Of a stretch of DNA of 64,000 bases, positions 1 through 8,601 are shown in pieces. Location of the stretch: the NCBI GenBank assembly GCA_002389645.1, contig DGQE01000015.1:225324-289323 (forward strand), read 5' to 3'. How positions within the stretch are numbered: the first letter of the stretch is position 1; each line of letters begins with the position of its first letter. Both the position numbers and the translations under genes were made by a program. The stretch is from Flavobacteriales bacterium UBA4422. GTDB taxonomy: Bacteria; Bacteroidota; Bacteroidia; Flavobacteriales_G; Salibacteraceae. The notes under the pieces were generated by a model that saw only the letters and a list, made by a program, of their open reading frames with translations, was not told the origin of the DNA and ran no database searches.

Positions 1-220
1 TCAAATATCTAGCAGTGGAACCCAACTTACTGAAGATATTTGGAATGAGAGAAGATTTGAACTTTCTGGTGAAGGACATCGTTTCTTTGATTTAGTAAGA
101 ACTGATCAAGCATCAGAGGCGATTGATAATTTTACGCCAAATAAAAATGAATTATTCCCGCTTCCTCAGGTAGAGATTGATCTTGCTGGAGGAAACTGGA
201 GCCAAAATCCTGGATACTAA
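1..220 (+). CDS. SusD/RagB family glycan-binding lipoprotein, C-terminal fragment
   Basis: The reading frame is open from base 2 to a TAA at 218-220, and the gene begins outside the window. The 72 visible residues include ERRFELSGEGHRFFDLVRT, the conserved C-terminal signature of SusD/RagB proteins, and the chain ends in the usual NPGY-type tail. SusD proteins sit on the outer membrane as lids on SusC TonB-dependent transporters and bind oligosaccharides. The PKD lipoprotein and GH16 enzyme that follow make this the SusD of a beta-glucan utilization locus, with susC expected just upstream of the window. The family assignment is firm; the substrate is inferred from the neighbours. Confidence 0.9.
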   Translation, partial: QISSSGTQLTEDIWNERRFELSGEGHRFFDLVRTDQASEAIDNFTPNKNELFPLPQVEIDLAGGNWSQNPGY

Positions 221-238
221 GATTAAAAACTTTGCATT

Positions 239-1612
239 ATGAAAAAGTTAGCAGTACTATTTCTTTCACTATCATTCATCACCTTTCAATCTTGTAAGAA
301 AGAGCTTGAAACATTAGGCGCACCGCCCACTGAAGCTGATGCAGCATTTACTTACAGCGCTTCTGCTGAAAGTGATAACATCATTATTTTCAAAGCGAGC
401 AACCCCGATGTGGTTGCCAAATGGAACTTCGGAAACAATGCTCTTGGACAGGGCACGGAGGCTCGGGGAACCTATCCAACGGCTGGAACTTATGATGTCA
501 CCCTTACTGTGTTCACAAAAGGAGGAAGTGCTAGTTCAACTCAACAAATAGTAATTGCTGAAGATGATTTAAGTCTTTTGGACGACCCTATTTTCAATTT
601 TTTAACGGGCGGAATAGACGTTGGATCAAAAACATGGGTAATTGATTCAAATTATGATGGTCACTTCGGAGTTGGAGTAAACCCAACAGACCCCGCCTTT
701 GGAGAGATCCCTCATTATTACAGCGCGGAACCTAATCAACAAAGCGGAAATGGAATGTATGACGATAAATACATTTTTTCATTAGACGGTTTCAAATTTG
801 ACATGATCACTCATGGTGATGTTTTTGTCGATGCTTTGCAAGAGTCTGATTTTCCTGGTGCAATTTTTACTGATCCTGACTACGTAGCTCCTTATGACAA
901 TCAATTTGATAAAACTTGGTCATTAGGGCAAGGTGATGAAATAATCCTTACCCTTTCTTCTGGAGCTTTCATGGGCTTTTACACCGGGACGAGCGAGTAT
1001 AAAATCGTAAGTATTGACGAAAACGAAATGGTAATTCGAAACGCAGATCAAGGAGACCCTGCATTAGCGTGGTATCACAGATTAGTCGTTGAAGGATATG
1101 ATTCTGGAGGAAACGGAGGAGGAACGGACACTACCGGAAACGGTGGTGGAGGTGGAATAAATGATTCTACGGCATACGTTCTCCCAATAGACTTTGAGAA
1201 TGAAGACCCCGTGGTTAATGTGTTTGGCAACAGCTCTTATGCAATAATCGACAACCCTGATGCAAGCGGAATCAACACAAGTTCAAGAGTTCTTGAAACA
1301 GTGCATGGCAATGAAACCTGGGCAGGACTATTTATAGATCTACAGGAAAAGCTTGACTTCTCTTCTGAAACAAATATTACATTCAAAATTTGGGCCCCAG
1401 TTGCTGGAACAGTTCGTGTCAAACTAGAAGATCAGGCCGATGATCAAGTTTTTGTTGAGAAGGATGTTGATGTTACCACAGTTAATGAATGGGTAGAATT
1501 GTCTGTAGACTTTTCTGGTGAACCAGTATCTTATGATCGCTTAGTCTTATTCCCAGGCTGGGGTGTAGGAGACCCCGATACATATTATTTGGACGACCTA
1601 GATCAACAATAA
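239..1612 (+). CDS. PKD-domain surface lipoprotein, probable glycan-binding protein of the laminarin locus
   Basis: A 457-residue protein. The lipoprotein signal peptide ends at Cys19 (FITFQSC), followed by charged residues. A PKD domain spans about residues 35-108 (WNFG and GTYPTAGTYDVTLTV motifs). A unique middle region follows, then a Gly/Thr-rich linker around 288-312. A C-terminal beta-sandwich of about 140 residues ends in YYLDDL, as in CBM-like carbohydrate-binding modules. It starts 18 nt after the susD stop and lies 49 nt before the GH16 gene, so the three are probably cotranscribed. In flavobacterial laminarin loci a PKD lipoprotein at this position acts as a surface glycan-binding protein. 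That role is inferred from position and architecture; no catalytic motif is visible. Confidence 0.8.
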   Translation: MKKLAVLFLSLSFITFQSCKKELETLGAPPTEADAAFTYSASAESDNIIIFKASNPDVVAKWNFGNNALGQGTEARGTYPTAGTYDVTLTVFTKGGSASSTQQIVIAEDDLSLLDDPIFNFLTGGIDVGSKTWVIDSNYDGHFGVGVNPTDPAFGEIPHYYSAEPNQQSGNGMYDDKYIFSLDGFKFDMITHGDVFVDALQESDFPGAIFTDPDYVAPYDNQFDKTWSLGQGDEIILTLSSGAFMGFYTGTSEYKIVSIDENEMVIRNADQGDPALAWYHRLVVEGYDSGGNGGGTDTTGNGGGGGINDSTAYVLPIDFENEDPVVNVFGNSSYAIIDNPDASGINTSSRVLETVHGNETWAGLFIDLQEKLDFSSETNITFKIWAPVAGTVRVKLEDQADDQVFVEKDVDVTTVNEWVELSVDFSGEPVSYDRLVLFPGWGVGDPDTYYLDDLDQQ

Positions 1613-1661
1613 ACAAACTGTTTCAGTGGCGGTTAACGTCTAAGAATCAGAATATAATGTT

Positions 1662-2792
1662 ATGAAGTACGCGACATTATTTCTTATAGCCTTTTTTGTC
1701 CTATCATTCAATAGCTGTAAAGAAGAACCGGTAAAAGATAGCGTCTCTTTACCTACAAATTTACAAGTGACCGTTTCAGTGTCTGATGATGTAGAAGGTT
1801 TAGTTGAGGTTACAGCTTCAGCTGACAAAGCCAATTTTTACACTTTCATCTTCAGCGACAACAATGATGATATTATTGAGGAAAATAATGAAGGTGAGGC
1901 TAGCTATCAATTCAGTGAAGAGGGCACGTATCAAATTGAAGTGCGGGCAAACACATCGCAGATTTCTTACATTAATCAAATTGAAACTGTCACTATCTCA
2001 TTTGAAGACAACACTCCTGGACCAGGTTTCATCCCCACATCGGGATATTCCACTCCTCTTACATACCCTAATTACAATTTAGTCTGGAATGATGAATTTG
2101 AAGGGAATGCATTGTCCACTGCTGATTGGAACTATGAAATCGGAACTGGAAGTAACGGATGGGGAAATAATGAACTCCAATACTACACTGATGAGAACAC
2201 GAGAATTGAAGATGGTTATTTAATTATAGAAGCGAAACAAGAGTTAACCAACGGGAGCAACTACTCTTCTTCAAGAGTTACTACCCAGAATAAGCAATCA
2301 TTCAAATACGGAAGAATAGATATTAGAGCAGCATTACCTTACGGCCAAGGAATTTGGCCTGCGCTTTGGATGCTAGGAAATGATATTTCTTCAGTAGGAT
2401 GGCCAGACTGTGGTGAGATTGATATTATGGAACTTGTTGGAGGAGATGTGAGTGGTGGTGGCGATAATGTAGTGCATGGTACTGTTCACTGGGATAATGG
2501 AGGGTCTTATGCCAACTATGGACAAAGCAACACTCTTTCTGATGGGATTTTCGCTAATGAATTTCACGTTTTCTCGATCGTTTGGAACGAACAAAGTATT
2601 ACCTGGTACCGTGATGACATACAGTATAATGTTATCGACATCTCTCCAGCGAATATGTCAGAGTTTGATCAAGAGTTCTTTTTCATTTTCAACGTAGCCG
2701 TTGGCGGAAATTGGCCGGGCTCACCAAACAGTGAAACAGAATTTCCACAAACTATGATTGTGGATTACGTTCGTGTTTTTCAGCCTCAATAG
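1662..2792 (+). CDS. GH16 family endo-beta-1,3-glucanase (laminarinase), lipoprotein
   Basis: 376 residues with a lipoprotein signal peptide ending at Cys19 (LSFNSC). A PKD/Ig-like domain lies at about 30-112, and a GH16 jelly-roll domain runs from about 135 to the C terminus. The GH16 active-site signature GEIDIMELVG is intact, with E252 as nucleophile and E257 as acid/base. Flanking motifs include WNDEFEG, NNELQYYT, WPALWMLG and a C-terminal MIVDYVRVFQ. GH16 enzymes with this EIDxxE motif hydrolyse beta-1,3(4)-glucans such as laminarin. As a surface lipoprotein it would cut polysaccharide into oligomers for the SusCD pair encoded upstream. Substrate choice between laminarin and mixed-linkage glucan cannot be settled from sequence alone. 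Confidence 0.92.
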   Translation: MKYATLFLIAFFVLSFNSCKEEPVKDSVSLPTNLQVTVSVSDDVEGLVEVTASADKANFYTFIFSDNNDDIIEENNEGEASYQFSEEGTYQIEVRANTSQISYINQIETVTISFEDNTPGPGFIPTSGYSTPLTYPNYNLVWNDEFEGNALSTADWNYEIGTGSNGWGNNELQYYTDENTRIEDGYLIIEAKQELTNGSNYSSSRVTTQNKQSFKYGRIDIRAALPYGQGIWPALWMLGNDISSVGWPDCGEIDIMELVGGDVSGGGDNVVHGTVHWDNGGSYANYGQSNTLSDGIFANEFHVFSIVWNEQSITWYRDDIQYNVIDISPANMSEFDQEFFFIFNVAVGGNWPGSPNSETEFPQTMIVDYVRVFQPQ

Positions 2793-2935
2793 TTAATTCT
2801 TCAATCTTTTACTTCATTTCTGCTGCTTTCACCACATTCTTTTGGTGTAATTAACAATTACTAGAATCTTTTTTTAGCTCTGTATAACAGCTATAGTCTA
2901 TAATTCAATAGGTTATCGTTATTTTTTTTTATACT

Positions 2936-2969
2936 TATGGTATTTATAACCATATCTTTCCTAATATTG
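2936..2969 (+). promoter_or_regulatory. Candidate promoter region with dyad upstream of the duplicated T9SS protein gene
   Basis: An inverted repeat TATGGT-7 nt-ACCATA occupies 2936-2954. It is followed at 2962-2969 by TAATATTG, one mismatch from the Bacteroidota -7 consensus TAnnTTTG. The start codon is at 2992, which fits a short leader. The 199-nt gap 2793-2991 is AT-rich and otherwise shows nothing recognisable. The dyad could be an operator. Confidence 0.35.
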
Positions 2970-2991
2970 TCTTAACATAAAAAATATACAT

Positions 2992-4701
2992 ATGAAAAAT
3001 TTTACTCTAACTTGTTTGTCGTTCATCCTTGCATTAGGATTGAATGCTCAAACTCAAATTGATCTTCCTATCACATGGGATGATCCTACTGTTGACTATA
3101 CAACTACAGCTTTTGAAGGTGGTATATCTGCAGCTGATGTCGATCCAACTAACGCAACAAATAATGTTTTAAAATTCACTAAGCCAGTAGGCGCTCAACC
3201 ATGGGCAGGAGTTACTTTAAGCACACCTACAGGACTTGCTTCTGTCATCCCTTTTGATGCCAGCAATAACATTATATCCGTAATGGTCTATTCTCCTGCC
3301 GCGGGCCTTCCAATGAGACTTAAGGCTGAGGTTGCAGGGGTTCCAACTGAAAGTGTTGAGACAGACGCAACAACTACTGTAGCTAATGCATGGGAAACGT
3401 TAACGTTTGATTTCTCAAACGAGTCTGCAGGAACTGCGGCAATTAACTATGCCTTTAATTACAATACGTTATCATTCTTCGGTGATTTTTTAACCCCACC
3501 AAGTGGTCAAGAATTCTACGTTGATGATGTTGTATTCGGAGGAATTACTCCGCCACCATCTGGCCTTGACACAATCGACCTTCCTATCACATGGGATGAT
3601 ACAGCTAATGTCGACTACACAACCACAGCTTTTGAAGGTGGTGTATCTGCTGCTGATCTTGATCCAACAGACGCTACAAACAATGTGTTGAAATTCACTA
3701 AGCCATCAGGGGCACAGCCTTGGGCCGGGGTTACTTTGAGTAATACAACTTTAGACAACCCAATCCCTTTTACAGCATCTGAAAACATCATCTCTGTGAA
3801 AGTTTACTCAGCAGCTGCAGGTCTTCCAATAATGATGAAAGCAGAAGAAAGTGGCGGTGGATTTGCTGAGGCAACAGTCTCAACTACTGTTGCTAACGCA
3901 TGGGAAACAATTTTCTTTGATTTCTCTTCCCCATCAGCAGGTTCTCTTGACTATAGTTTAGATTACGATGTGCTTTCATTCTTTGGTGATTTCATGACAC
4001 CAGCAAGTGGTCAAGAATTTTACATTGACAGTGTATTTTTTGGCCTACCAGTGCCTCCAACGCCAGACCCAACTGTGGATACAAACTCAGTCACTTTCCA
4101 AGTAGACATGAGAGGTTATGCTGGAGCATACACTACTCCTGAAGTAAATGGTGTATTCAACGGCTGGTGTGGAAACTGTAATCCTATGACTGATGTAGAT
4201 AATGACAGCATTTGGGAAGCAACTATTGATATTCCACTTGATACTATTGAGTTCAAGTTTTCTCACGATGCTTGGACAGGTCAAGAAGAGCTAGACTCTG
4301 CTTCTTCTTGTGTTCTCACTACAATCGATGGTAACAATGTATTTGTAAACCGACTAGTAGTTGTTTCATCTGATACTGTATTACCAGTTGTTTGTTGGAA
4401 TTCTTGTGTTGCTTGTGTTGCTGATACTGCTGATACTACAACAGGAATCTTCAATGTTGCAAACCTTGATTTGAACATTTATCCTAATCCATCAAACGGA
4501 ATCATCAACATTGAAACTGCATCTTTCCAATCGTATTCTATTACAATGATGGATGCTTTAGGCAAAACAGTTTACACGTCATCTAACGTAAACAACACAT
4601 TAGAGACTGTTGATGTAAGCTCTTTCGAAAACGGGATTTACATGGTAATTCTTCGTGCAGATGATAAAATTCACACCTCAAAAGTGATGGTGTCAAAGTA
4701 A
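2992..4701 (+). CDS. Secreted protein with two tandem sugar-binding-like repeats, a starch-binding-like module and a T9SS sorting domain
   Basis: 569 residues with a Sec signal peptide (about 1-19, ending GLNAQ). Two near-identical modules of about 165 residues follow (about 21-185 and 190-345). Both begin with an IDLPITWDD motif and share TTTAFEGG, NNVLKFTKP, AQPWAGVTLS and GQEFYVDDV-type ends, so they are an internal tandem duplication. A third module at about 362-470 (VTFQVDMRGYAG, FNGWCGNC, WEATIDIPLDTIEFKF) resembles CBM20/CBM48-type folds and recurs in the protein at 53275-54540. The last 80 residues (LNIYPNPSNGIINIE onward, ending HTSKVMVSK) are a type A T9SS sorting domain. It is probably a secreted carbohydrate-binding protein working with the adjacent GH16 locus. 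No catalytic residues are recognised. Confidence 0.8.
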   Translation: MKNFTLTCLSFILALGLNAQTQIDLPITWDDPTVDYTTTAFEGGISAADVDPTNATNNVLKFTKPVGAQPWAGVTLSTPTGLASVIPFDASNNIISVMVYSPAAGLPMRLKAEVAGVPTESVETDATTTVANAWETLTFDFSNESAGTAAINYAFNYNTLSFFGDFLTPPSGQEFYVDDVVFGGITPPPSGLDTIDLPITWDDTANVDYTTTAFEGGVSAADLDPTDATNNVLKFTKPSGAQPWAGVTLSNTTLDNPIPFTASENIISVKVYSAAAGLPIMMKAEESGGGFAEATVSTTVANAWETIFFDFSSPSAGSLDYSLDYDVLSFFGDFMTPASGQEFYIDSVFFGLPVPPTPDPTVDTNSVTFQVDMRGYAGAYTTPEVNGVFNGWCGNCNPMTDVDNDSIWEATIDIPLDTIEFKFSHDAWTGQEELDSASSCVLTTIDGNNVFVNRLVVVSSDTVLPVVCWNSCVACVADTADTTTGIFNVANLDLNIYPNPSNGIINIETASFQSYSITMMDALGKTVYTSSNVNNTLETVDVSSFENGIYMVILRADDKIHTSKVMVSK

Positions 4702-4740
4702 TTGTTCATATGTGATTTATAGTTTGTTTTAAAGTTAAAA

Positions 4741-4768
4741 AGCCCCGACTTCGGTTGGGGCTTTTTTT
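4741..4768 (+). terminator. Rho-independent terminator
   Basis: A nine-pair stem AGCCCCGAC/GTTGGGGCT closed by a TTCG tetraloop is followed by seven T residues, 39 nt after the stop of the preceding gene. It separates the polysaccharide locus from the polyketide operon. Confidence 0.9.
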
Positions 4769-4834
4769 GTTTCATCAAATTGTATCGAACCTTAGCAGCA
4801 AGTTGTATGTTTAAGCACAATAACCAAAGCACCG

Positions 4835-5881
4835 TTGTCAGTATACATCAATCAAATAACCACAGCTCTTCCAATTAATGAATATCAGGTAGAAGAGATT
4901 GGTTCGTTTCTGGCCAGAACGGCAAAAAGTAGTGCCTCAGGAAGAAAAGCAAAGATTGTTGCAGCGAAGAGTGGCATTAAAACAAGGCATTCAGTACTTG
5001 CCGACTTCAGAACTGACGCACCAAAGGCATTATTTAAACCTGCAATCCCGGCCGTTGAAGATCGCCTTGATCAATATAACCTTCATGCCCTGCCGTTGGC
5101 TCTTAAAGCAATTGAACAGCTCAGTGAATTTGATCCTTCAGCCATCACGCATATAATTACTGTTTCATGCACAGGAATGACTGCACCTGGATTAGAGCTG
5201 CGACTAACTGAAGCATTGAAGCTTAAATCATCCAGCGCAAAGCATGCCGTAAACTTTCTTGGGTGTCATGGTGTCTTTCACGCGCTGAAAATGGCCAAAT
5301 CAATTGTTGAAGCTGACCCATCTGCCGAAGCCTTGATAGTTTCTGTTGAACTGTGCAGTCTTCACTTTCAACCGACAGATGATGATGATTCTATTTTGGC
5401 CAATGTTCTTTTCGGAGATGGCGCTGCAGCAGCATTGGTAAGCGGGTCAAACAAAAACCAACGATCTATTGAACTGGATAATTTTGATCAGGAGTTTATT
5501 CCTAGTGATGATAAAATGATGGCTTGGAACATTCATTCATCTGGATTTCTCTTAAAACTAAGCTCATATGTCCCTCAAGCTATTGAACAAGGCGTTTCTG
5601 ATTTGTTCAACAAAGCATCTCGATCAAGCAATGACCTTTGGGCTATTCACCCAGGGGGAAAAAACATTTTAGATGCAGTGGAAGACGCCATGAAGCTTAC
5701 ACCAGAGCAAATGAAAGCCTCTCGAAATGTTTTGCGAGATAATGGCAATATGTCTTCAGCAACCATCCTATTTGTTTTGAAAAAGCTACTATACGAGTCC
5801 GAGAGATCTGCTCCTTTATATGGTTTAGGGTTTGGCCCTGGACTGACCATAGAAAAATTGACCGGCAAAGTTCACGTCTAA
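4835..5881 (+). CDS. Type III polyketide synthase (chalcone/stilbene synthase superfamily)
   Basis: 348 residues. The catalytic triad of type III polyketide synthases is visible: Cys112 (SCTGMTAPG), His272 (AIHPGGKNIL) and Asn305 (NGNMSSATILFVL). LFGDGAAAALVSG and the GFGPGLTIE end are also typical. These enzymes condense malonyl-CoA units on an acyl-CoA starter and cyclise the chain to pyrones, resorcinols or phloroglucinol. No ATG is available. The frame begins after a TAG at 4793, and TTG at 4835 gives the family-like N terminus MSVYINQI. The stop codon overlaps the start of the methyltransferase gene (TAATG), so it is the first gene of a four-gene operon. Starter and product cannot be predicted. 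The operon resembles phenolic-lipid quinone clusters such as Streptomyces srsABC. Confidence 0.93.
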   Translation: MSVYINQITTALPINEYQVEEIGSFLARTAKSSASGRKAKIVAAKSGIKTRHSVLADFRTDAPKALFKPAIPAVEDRLDQYNLHALPLALKAIEQLSEFDPSAITHIITVSCTGMTAPGLELRLTEALKLKSSSAKHAVNFLGCHGVFHALKMAKSIVEADPSAEALIVSVELCSLHFQPTDDDDSILANVLFGDGAAAALVSGSNKNQRSIELDNFDQEFIPSDDKMMAWNIHSSGFLLKLSSYVPQAIEQGVSDLFNKASRSSNDLWAIHPGGKNILDAVEDAMKLTPEQMKASRNVLRDNGNMSSATILFVLKKLLYESERSAPLYGLGFGPGLTIEKLTGKVHV

Positions 5882-6585
5882 TGTTTCAGTTCAAGCAAAG
5901 ACACCCAGGACCTGAATTAATGGATCAGCCAAACCTCGCCCCAAAAGATTTGCAGCTGAATTTGATCGAATTAGAGACCATCAATACGCTGCTGGGTGGT
6001 TACAAAACCACATTTAAAGGCCTCGCTCAATTAATGACCGATAAGCCTCACGAATATCATATTCTAGACATTGGTTGTGGAGGTGGTGACACGATTGCGG
6101 CAACCCATTCATGGGCCCAAAAAAACGGATTCAAAGTAAAATTTACTGGACTTGATCTTTCCGCTACCGCTATCACTCAATCAAAAAAGAGATGTGCTCA
6201 TATTGATGGGGCAAAATTTACAGTAATGCCTTTTCAAGAGCTCGCGTCCAGTGAGCAGACATTTGATATTACTATGTGTAGCCTTTTCACCCATCACTTC
6301 TATGGTGATGACCTGAAAAAATTGATAAAGATTATGAGCGAAAAATCAACGGTGGGGTTTGTAATCAATGATTTGGAGCGTAATAAAATAGCTTGGTTGA
6401 GCATAACGCTCCTCACTCAATTGCTTTCGAAATCATATTTAGTGAAACACGATGCCCCTTTATCCGTTAAACGCGGATTCAGTAAAGCAGAATGGAAGTC
6501 GATTTTAGGAGATGCTGGAATTGTAAACTATTCAGTTCAATGGAGCTGGGCTTTTAGACATTGCATCATCTCAAAAAATGCATGA
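5881..6585 (+). CDS. SAM-dependent class I methyltransferase of the polyketide operon
   Basis: 234 residues. Motif I of Rossmann-fold methyltransferases, ILDIGCGGGDT, starts near residue 61. The acidic loop FTGLDLS follows, then a motif-II-like FDITMCSLFTHHF. The N-terminal MFQFKQRHPGPELMDQ segment is typical of methyltransferases found beside type III polyketide synthases in Bacteroidota. It starts on the last base of the synthase stop codon and overlaps the next gene by 8 nt, so the genes are translationally coupled. It probably O- or C-methylates the polyketide ring before or after oxidation. The substrate is inferred from context only. Confidence 0.85.
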   Translation: MFQFKQRHPGPELMDQPNLAPKDLQLNLIELETINTLLGGYKTTFKGLAQLMTDKPHEYHILDIGCGGGDTIAATHSWAQKNGFKVKFTGLDLSATAITQSKKRCAHIDGAKFTVMPFQELASSEQTFDITMCSLFTHHFYGDDLKKLIKIMSEKSTVGFVINDLERNKIAWLSITLLTQLLSKSYLVKHDAPLSVKRGFSKAEWKSILGDAGIVNYSVQWSWAFRHCIISKNA

Positions 6586-7696
6586 TGTTGCGATCATAGG
6601 AGGCGGATTAGCTGGGCTGGCATTGAGTGTCGAGCTGAGCTCAAAAGGCTATGACGTTGTGCTTTTCGAAAAAAACACCTATCCTTTTCACAAAGTATGT
6701 GGTGAATACATTCCTAATGAATCAGTGGCATATTTGAACCATTTAGGAGCGAACTTAAACGCCCTGGGAGCTGCTAACATTAATCAATTCGCTCTCTCGA
6801 CACTGCATGGGAACAAAATGTCATCCACACTGCCTCTTGGTGGAATTGGCATCAGCAGATACACATTGGACAACGAACTGGCTAACATTTCGAAAACCCG
6901 AGGGGCTAAAATTTTTGATAACACCACCGTACTTTCTACCGAAAAGTCTAAGCTAGCAACAACCGCAGGTGACTTTGAAGCTAGAATAATTATTGGAGCG
7001 CACGGAAAACGATCAACTATTGATAAGAAGCTAAACCGACCGTTTATTCAAAAGCCCTTAAGCTCAAAAGATAATTTCATTGGAGTAAAGTACCATGTTC
7101 ATGCCGATCTCCCAAGAAATCTAATAGAGCTGCATATTTTCAAAAATGGTTATTGCGGTATATCTGCGATTGAAGATAATAAATACTGCATGTGTTACTT
7201 GAGCAAAGCCTCTAACCTTGAATCTAACATGACCATTGATGAATTAGAAGCAAGTGTTCTTTCTCAAAATCCAATTCTAAAAGACTATTTGACGCGATTT
7301 GAGAAAGTTTATGATCATCCGAAAGTCATTTCTCAAATCTACTTCCAAAACAAAGAGAAAGGAAACGATACTTTAATCTATGCGGGTGACGCTGCTGGCC
7401 TCATTGCTCCATTAAGTGGAAATGGCATGAGCATGGCACTTCATAGTGCTCATTTGCTGCAAAATGAGATCTCACAATTCTTAGATGGACAGCAAAATGA
7501 AAACACCACTTTAATCAACTACTCCAACCTTTGGAAGAAAGCTTTCAATCAACGATTCAGGTTTTCAAAAGTCATGCAAATGGCCTTCTTTAACCCTAAT
7601 TTTATGAATGGCCTTGTGAAAAGTGCAAACATCTTTCCACCTTTGGCTAGCACCATTATTAAACAAACACATGAGAAAGCTTTCTTCAAGGGATAA
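6578..7696 (+). CDS. FAD-dependent oxidoreductase of the polyketide operon (PHBH/geranylgeranyl reductase-like)
   Basis: 372 residues. The N terminus carries the dinucleotide-binding motif GGGLAGLA (residues 8-15) ending in an acidic residue (VVLFEK). The family-specific FHKVCGEYIP follows, and a second FAD motif YAGDAAGLIAPLSGNGM lies near residue 271. This group covers flavin monooxygenases and polyprenyl reductases. In srs-type clusters a flavoprotein hydroxylates the resorcinol to a quinone, so ring hydroxylation is the most likely role here. Reduction of a prenyl chain is an alternative, given the UbiA gene that follows. The gene overlaps both neighbours (8 nt upstream, 26 nt downstream). 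Confidence 0.85.
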   Translation: MHDVAIIGGGLAGLALSVELSSKGYDVVLFEKNTYPFHKVCGEYIPNESVAYLNHLGANLNALGAANINQFALSTLHGNKMSSTLPLGGIGISRYTLDNELANISKTRGAKIFDNTTVLSTEKSKLATTAGDFEARIIIGAHGKRSTIDKKLNRPFIQKPLSSKDNFIGVKYHVHADLPRNLIELHIFKNGYCGISAIEDNKYCMCYLSKASNLESNMTIDELEASVLSQNPILKDYLTRFEKVYDHPKVISQIYFQNKEKGNDTLIYAGDAAGLIAPLSGNGMSMALHSAHLLQNEISQFLDGQQNENTTLINYSNLWKKAFNQRFRFSKVMQMAFFNPNFMNGLVKSANIFPPLASTIIKQTHEKAFFKG

Positions 7697-8597
7697 TAGC
7701 AGCGCCCAAATAACGAGCGACAGAGAAAAACCTGATGCTTGGAGAAACGCACTCATTTTGATGCGCATTCCATTCTCGATTTATTTAATGCCAGTGTTTT
7801 GGTTTGCCCTGAGCAATGTCAATCAAGAAATCAACCTGTGGAAAGCAGTTGCTATATTTATCATCATCCATGTTTTTTTGTACCCTGCGAGCAACGGATA
7901 CAACAGCTACTTCGATAAAGATGAGGAAAGTATTGGTGGATTAGAAAAACCTCCTTCTGTGGGCCAAGAGCTTTATTATTTGGTGCTCTTGTTTGATGCT
8001 ACCGCCATCATAGGAGCTTACTTTATTTCTCCATTATTTGCGACAATGGTCTTCATCTATACGCTAGTTTCTAAAGCATACAGTTTTGATAAAATCAGAC
8101 TGAAGAGATTTCCAATTCTCAGCACCGCAGTAGTCACCGTTTTTCAAGGGGCATTCACCTATGGAATGATTCTTATCGGCTTGAGTTTGACTATTGATAG
8201 TACCCAAATGATCTATGCTGCCATCAGCACTTTTCTTATCGCTGGCTCTTATCCGCTCACCCAAATCTATCAACACAAAGAAGACAGCGACCGTGGCGAC
8301 AAAACCTTGTCTTTAAAATTGGGGATTAAAGGCACTTTCATTTTTTCATCCATCATGTTTTTGGCAGGATTCTCGGGAATATTGACGGCCTATTTTTTAG
8401 CTGAAAAATGGATGGATACTGCCGTTTTGATAATTAGCACAGCACCTATTGGGTTCTACTTCGTACGCTGGATGGTTTTGTCTTGGAAAGATGATGACCA
8501 TGTAAATTTCCGAAATACGATGAATATGAATGCTATTTCATCGATCGCCTTAAGCGTTGCATTCATCGTGATGCTTGTTGTGCATCTCTACAATTAA
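7671..8597 (+). CDS. UbiA family prenyltransferase
   Basis: 308 residues from ATG at 7671 (MRKLSSRDN); an upstream ATG at 7623 would add 16 residues inside the oxidoreductase gene and is less likely. A multi-pass membrane protein with about nine hydrophobic segments. The two UbiA aspartate-rich motifs are present: NGYNSYFDKDEE near residue 80 and KEDSDRGDKTLSLKLG near residue 205. These bind Mg2+ and the prenyl diphosphate. UbiA enzymes prenylate aromatic acceptors in the membrane. As the last gene of the operon it most likely adds an isoprenoid tail to the polyketide product. A quinone-pathway role (MenA/UbiA) seems less likely because no other quinone genes are nearby. Confidence 0.88.
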   Translation: MRKLSSRDNSSAQITSDREKPDAWRNALILMRIPFSIYLMPVFWFALSNVNQEINLWKAVAIFIIIHVFLYPASNGYNSYFDKDEESIGGLEKPPSVGQELYYLVLLFDATAIIGAYFISPLFATMVFIYTLVSKAYSFDKIRLKRFPILSTAVVTVFQGAFTYGMILIGLSLTIDSTQMIYAAISTFLIAGSYPLTQIYQHKEDSDRGDKTLSLKLGIKGTFIFSSIMFLAGFSGILTAYFLAEKWMDTAVLIISTAPIGFYFVRWMVLSWKDDDHVNFRNTMNMNAISSIALSVAFIVMLVVHLYN

Positions 8598-8601
8598 ATC
8601 G

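Noticed and set aside
3052..4050. Repeats that could suggest a CRISPR or satellite array
   Set aside because: There are only two copies of about 500 nt, both within one reading frame. They are protein modules.
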